A program made the position numbers and the translations under genes. Under the pieces are notes generated by a model. The model worked only from the letters and a program-made list of their open reading frames with translations. It was not told the origin of the DNA and searched no databases. A DNA stretch of 7,217 bases from assembly GCA_910585465.1 (NCBI GenBank), contig CAJUEW010000047.1:1-7217 (forward strand), read 5' to 3'. Source of the stretch: an uncultured Lachnospiraceae bacterium (lineage in GTDB: Bacteria > Bacillota > Clostridia > Lachnospirales > Lachnospiraceae). Of this stretch, positions 5,153 through 7,217 are shown one piece after another (position 1 is the stretch's first letter; the number at the start of each line of letters is the position of its first letter).

Positions 5153-5854
5153 CTACACCACATCAAAACGGTCAGACAGCCTATCCAGCTTTTCAAATGC
5201 CTTATCAACGGAATCAATCCCATTCCGCAGATTTTCCACCGCCTTTTTCACTGGCTTATTAACTGCCCTTGTCAGACCGACACCCGTTTTTTCGTCAATT
5301 ACTTCTTCCGTTCCTTTTCCGGCTAACAGCCTGCCCACGTTGGAAACACTGTTCCCGATCTGTTTTAATTCATCCCCGATGCTGTCTATCTGGTTGGCTG
5401 TCTTTTGGAAGTCCAGCATTGTTTCTGTCAGACGCTCCCGGAAATCTTCAAGCGCCGACTTCACGCCGGAAATTCCTTTTTGGACAATTTTGCACATCCC
5501 CGATTTCCCTTTTTCCTTAAAGGCATTGACCGCCTGCGCCGCTGTTTCCACTAAATGGTATTTTACTGCCGAAAGGCGTTCTGATAAATCTGTGATTTTC
5601 TCCTGAAGGCGCTCCACCTTATCCATAAGGTTTTCTTTAAAGGACTTCGGCTGGTTTTCCTGCAACTGTTCAAGCTGCTGTCTGACGCCCTGCAACTCGT
5701 CCGCCATCACAGCAAGCTGTAGCTGCATACCCGCCGCAAACCTGAAAAGCTCCATGAAGTCCTGTGACTGCTCCCCCATGTTCTGCTGGTTAAGCAGCTC
5801 CATGAACTGCTTTATTACATCATTTTCATCTGTGGACTGTTTTGTATCTGTCAT
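5153..5854 (-). CDS. DUF6674-like coiled-coil protein of mobile elements
   Basis: This 233-residue protein has no signal peptide or membrane span. An N-terminal helical part (VIKQFMELLNQQNM, QDFMELFRFAAGM) leads into a glutamine- and leucine-rich coiled coil (about 50-100; ADELQGVRQQLEQLQENQ, ERLQEKITDLSERLSAVK), then a segment with AQAVNAFKEKGKSGMCKIV, a second heptad-like stretch, the motif SNVGRLLAGK (171-180) and a helical tail. The order, the 'AFKEKG' segment and the '(A/V)GRLLAGK' motif agree with my memory of DUF6674 proteins on Lachnospiraceae conjugative elements; the family's function is unknown. The start is ATG 5854 with AAAGGAAA eight bases upstream; the open frame to 5920 would run through a terminator hairpin and is rejected. 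It lies downstream of two terminators, so it either has a promoter I could not find or depends on readthrough. Confidence 0.8.
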   Translation of the reverse strand: MTDTKQSTDENDVIKQFMELLNQQNMGEQSQDFMELFRFAAGMQLQLAVMADELQGVRQQLEQLQENQPKSFKENLMDKVERLQEKITDLSERLSAVKYHLVETAAQAVNAFKEKGKSGMCKIVQKGISGVKSALEDFRERLTETMLDFQKTANQIDSIGDELKQIGNSVSNVGRLLAGKGTEEVIDEKTGVGLTRAVNKPVKKAVENLRNGIDSVDKAFEKLDRLSDRFDVV

Positions 5855-5880
5855 ATTTATTTTCCTTTCTTTTTCTGCGC

Positions 5881-5914
5881 AAAAATACCGTCCTGAATCG
5901 TTACAGGACGGTAT
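5881..5914 (-). terminator. Intrinsic terminator, second of a tandem pair
   Basis: ATACCGTCCTG (5885-5895) and CAGGACGGTAT (5904-5914) form a perfect 11-bp stem with an 8-base loop. On the - strand it is followed by TTTTT (5885-5881, partly shared with the stem end). It lies only about 27 bases upstream of the DUF6674-like start, so it could also attenuate that gene. Confidence 0.8.
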
Positions 5915-5924
5915 CCCCAAAAAT

Positions 5925-5965
5925 TAAAAGGTGCATGGATATTGATTTTTCTATACCATGCACCT
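5925..5965 (-). terminator. Intrinsic terminator of the GNAT operon, first of a tandem pair
   Basis: AGGTGCATGG (5929-5938) and CCATGCACCT (5956-5965) form a perfect 10-bp stem, extendable past one mismatch, with a 17-base loop. On the - strand it is followed by TTTT (5928-5925) and, two bases on, by TTTTT. It begins 28 bases after the stop codon of the acetyltransferase gene. Confidence 0.75.
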
Positions 5966-5992
5966 AAAGTTACTGTTGCTATTCAATTGTAA

Positions 5993-6604
5993 TCAGAGCA
6001 GCCTTAAAAGCTGTACCAGCTCGTGCGGTACTGCTTCTTTTGATGCTGTCATTCTGGTATCAAACTGCCGGAAATTATTATCCTGATAAAATGACAGCAG
6101 TTTTTCCTCATTGTTTGCCTCAAGAAATACTACCATCCCGCCTCCCCTATACTGCATATCCTCAATCACACTCCATGCCAGTTCGAGAAGCTCCGCACCC
6201 GTAATTTCCCTATTCCTGCCATCTGTGTAATTTTTGCCAAGCTGTGCGATCAGGTATGCTGACATGGTATATGTCTGTGTCTGGCTGTCAAAATCACTGA
6301 TACGCATAATTTTCCTTTTTATTGTATTGCTTACCCTTTCGCCCCGAACTGTCAGCGGCTTTAACGCTATGGTAAAATATCCAACTAATGCCATACTTTT
6401 TAAGGAAAAGACAAGATATGTAACGGATTGGTTCTTTTTCGTAAATTCTATTGCGCTTTTTTTCAAAAAATGTTCAATATCCGAATTTTGTGGACAGGAA
6501 AACTCGGAGAGTTCCTGGATCAGTTTATCCTCTCCGAGCTTTGGATTATCACTATTAAGGTACTGGCGGATATTGGTAACTAAAAATCTATCGTTTTCCA
6601 CCAT
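5993..6604 (-). CDS. GNAT-fold acetyltransferase, probable toxin of a toxin-antitoxin pair
   Basis: This 203-residue protein has the features of a GNAT fold: strand VTYLVFS and the following SMALVGYFTIALKPL (about 61-85), a core strand AYLIAQLGKNYTDG (117-129) where acetyl-CoA normally binds, a helix GAELLELAWSVIEDM, strand MVVFLEANNEEKLLSFYQ and the closing NNFRQFDTRM. The usual R/Q-x-x-G-x-G/A loop is not clear: LGKNYTDGRNREITG stands in its place. GNAT toxins (TacT/AtaT type) acetylate aminoacyl-tRNA and stop translation; they are usually about 160-175 residues, so this one is longer, mostly at the N-terminus (KLGEDKLIQELSEFSCPQN). ATG 6604 has GGGAG about eight bases upstream and lies within the last 17 bases of the preceding small gene, showing tight coupling. 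The toxin role is inferred from that pairing; an ordinary acetyltransferase is the alternative. Confidence 0.75.
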   Translation of the reverse strand: MVENDRFLVTNIRQYLNSDNPKLGEDKLIQELSEFSCPQNSDIEHFLKKSAIEFTKKNQSVTYLVFSLKSMALVGYFTIALKPLTVRGERVSNTIKRKIMRISDFDSQTQTYTMSAYLIAQLGKNYTDGRNREITGAELLELAWSVIEDMQYRGGGMVVFLEANNEEKLLSFYQDNNFRQFDTRMTASKEAVPHELVQLLRLL

Positions 6605-6782
6605 TCGCTTTCTCCCTTTTCTCCATAAACTCTATCAGTTCCGCCTCTCCCTTTACAAACCTTGCAGCAACGGGAATACGAACAGGGCGGTCATTGGCAG
6701 ACGCTTCTATTGCATCAGCAAACATTTCCACCTGTTTCTCACCGGAAATGACAAAATTTTTCGTGATACTTGAAGTTGCCAT
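6588..6782 (-). CDS. Small antitoxin-like protein upstream of the GNAT gene
   Basis: This 64-residue protein reads MATSSITKNFVISGEKQVEM, then FADAIEASANDRPVRIPVAA and a charged tail rich in Glu and Lys (EAELIEFMEKREKANGGKR). A short strand (TKNFVIS) followed by a helix (EKQVEMFADAIEASA) resembles a ribbon-helix-helix start, and the lysine/glutamate tail could wrap its partner; both are inference. ATG 6782 has a very strong site, AAAGGAGGTG (6789-6798). The gene overlaps the acetyltransferase by 17 bases and is first in the operon, the usual antitoxin-then-toxin order of GNAT systems. Three TTTTGCA repeats in the promoter region could be its operator. I recall small genes of this kind beside GNAT genes in Lachnospiraceae mobile elements but cannot name a family. 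Confidence 0.7.
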   Translation of the reverse strand: MATSSITKNFVISGEKQVEMFADAIEASANDRPVRIPVAARFVKGEAELIEFMEKREKANGGKR

Positions 6783-6811
6783 ATAAACACCTCCTTTATT
6801 AGTATGGCTTA

Positions 6812-6868
6812 TTTTGCATCATACATACTTCCCTGTCTATATTATACGGTTTTGCAGCCGCTTTTGCA
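6812..6868. repeat. Three TTTTGCA direct repeats, possible operator
   Basis: TTTTGCA occurs at 6812-6818, 6850-6856 and 6862-6868, all in one orientation. The last two are 12 bp apart and cover the -35 box and spacer; the first lies between promoter and ribosome binding site. A GTATG/CATAC inverted pair also surrounds the first copy. The placement suggests binding by a small repressor, most likely the antitoxin; this is inference. Confidence 0.5.
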
Positions 6869-6869
6869 A
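6841..6869 (-). promoter_or_regulatory. Promoter of the antitoxin-GNAT operon
   Basis: On the - strand, TTGCAA (6869-6864) and a perfect TATAAT (6846-6841) are 17 bp apart. This is the best promoter match in the right half of the window. It lies about 59 bases upstream of the antitoxin ATG and about 26 bases after the stop of the upstream gene, so the toxin-antitoxin pair has its own transcript. Confidence 0.75.
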
Positions 6870-6894
6870 CAAAATTTTTATGAATTTTTTATGC

Positions 6895-7217
6895 CTACAT
6901 CGTTACCTCCTTCCCCTTTTCTTTTCTGTTTTCCTGCTTTTCAGTTCCGGCGGCTTTCGCTTTGAACGCTTCCAGCTTTTCTCTTAACGATGCTCTCTGT
7001 ATGGGTTTGTCAGCCATTCCAGCCGTAAGTTTCAGCCCCTGCGGGCTGCTATTGTCCACCGCATAATTATGTCCTGCATTTTCTACCGGGTACGGTGCTT
7101 GTGCGTCTGCAACGCTTTCCTCTGTTTCCGATTTTTCCTCCTGTCCCGACTTCTGGACATTATCGAGCTGTTGACAAACCTCTTGCCAAAAAGATTTGCA
7201 TATAAGAAAATATATGT
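6895..7217 (-). CDS. C-terminus of a DUF4316/YodL-like mobile-element protein (5' end outside the window)
   Basis: The frame is open from the window edge to TAG at 6895-6897, giving about 106 residues without a start. It reads KSFWQEVCQQLDNVQKSGQE, then an acidic linker (EEKSETEESVADAQAPYP), then LKLTAGMADKPIQRASLREK and LEAFKAKAAGTEKQE with a lysine-rich end. The segment MADKPIQRxSLREKLxxFKA is what I remember at the end of the DUF4316/YodL-domain proteins carried by Firmicute integrative conjugative elements; their function is unknown. The hydrophobic first residues (IYFLICKSFW) could be a true part of the protein or a junction; the missing upstream sequence decides. It supports the view that the right side of the window is conjugative-element DNA. 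Confidence 0.65.
   Translation of the reverse strand, partial: IYFLICKSFWQEVCQQLDNVQKSGQEEKSETEESVADAQAPYPVENAGHNYAVDNSSPQGLKLTAGMADKPIQRASLREKLEAFKAKAAGTEKQENRKEKGKEVTM

Noticed and set aside
5145..5606. 153-residue + strand open frame
   Set aside because: It is antisense to the DUF6674-like gene, which has a proper ribosome binding site and a family-like sequence; the + frame has neither.
5855..5920. Longer start of the DUF6674-like gene at 5920
   Set aside because: The extra residues would be encoded by the terminator hairpin at 5885-5914, and AAAGGAAA is placed for ATG 5854.
6234..6773. 179-residue + strand open frame
   Set aside because: It is antisense to the GNAT and antitoxin genes, whose overlap, promoter and ribosome binding sites support the - strand.

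Overview
The window looks like an accessory (mobile-element) region from a Firmicute, most likely a gut Lachnospiraceae/Clostridia member. The reasons are the AT-rich intergenic DNA, strong AGGAGG-type ribosome binding sites, TTG starts, and gene families recognised from memory as typical of such mobile elements (DUF5348, a DUF6674-like protein, a DUF4316/YodL-like C-terminus, a small serine resolvase). No housekeeping or rRNA gene is present and no tRNA could be supported. All family assignments come from reading the sequence, not from a search.

Left part, + strand (1-1407): an AT-rich leader with a clear promoter drives a two-gene cassette, a PIN-domain RNase followed by a 69-residue partner, joined by a 1-base stop/start overlap. 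This is probably a toxin-antitoxin module with the toxin first. Next comes the C-terminal debris of an Rpn/YhgA-like gene. It is interrupted by a 58-bp, two-hairpin, REP-like insert flanked by AAAGG repeats; removing the insert restores the frame exactly. A strong intrinsic terminator closes this side.

Middle part, - strand (1407-4817). Reading from right to left there is a degraded winged-helix regulator gene with two nonsense codons, then a three-dyad res site laid out like that of Tn3/gamma-delta, then a serine resolvase, then a DUF5348 gene broken by an amber codon, then a 111-residue protein of unknown function and a bidirectional terminator. A separate promoter then drives an overlapping pair: a calcineurin-like metallophosphoesterase and an SRAP (YedK/HMCES-type) abasic-site protein.

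Right part, - strand (4818-7217): a 335-bp stretch without genes separates the resolvase module from what looks like conjugative-element cargo. Reading from right to left this cargo is the C-terminus of a DUF4316/YodL-like protein, a promoter with three TTTTGCA repeats, a small antitoxin-like protein overlapping a GNAT acetyltransferase (probable toxin), two tandem terminator hairpins, and a coiled-coil DUF6674-like protein.

Taken together, the window holds two probable toxin-antitoxin modules, a site-specific resolution system with no visible transposase, and a DNA-damage-type gene pair. Three nonsense codons and one insertion mark decay of the neighbouring genes. No wholly new defence system is evident. 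The most distinctive items are the res site, the insertion in the Rpn remnant, and the two toxin-antitoxin cassettes with their operator-like repeats.
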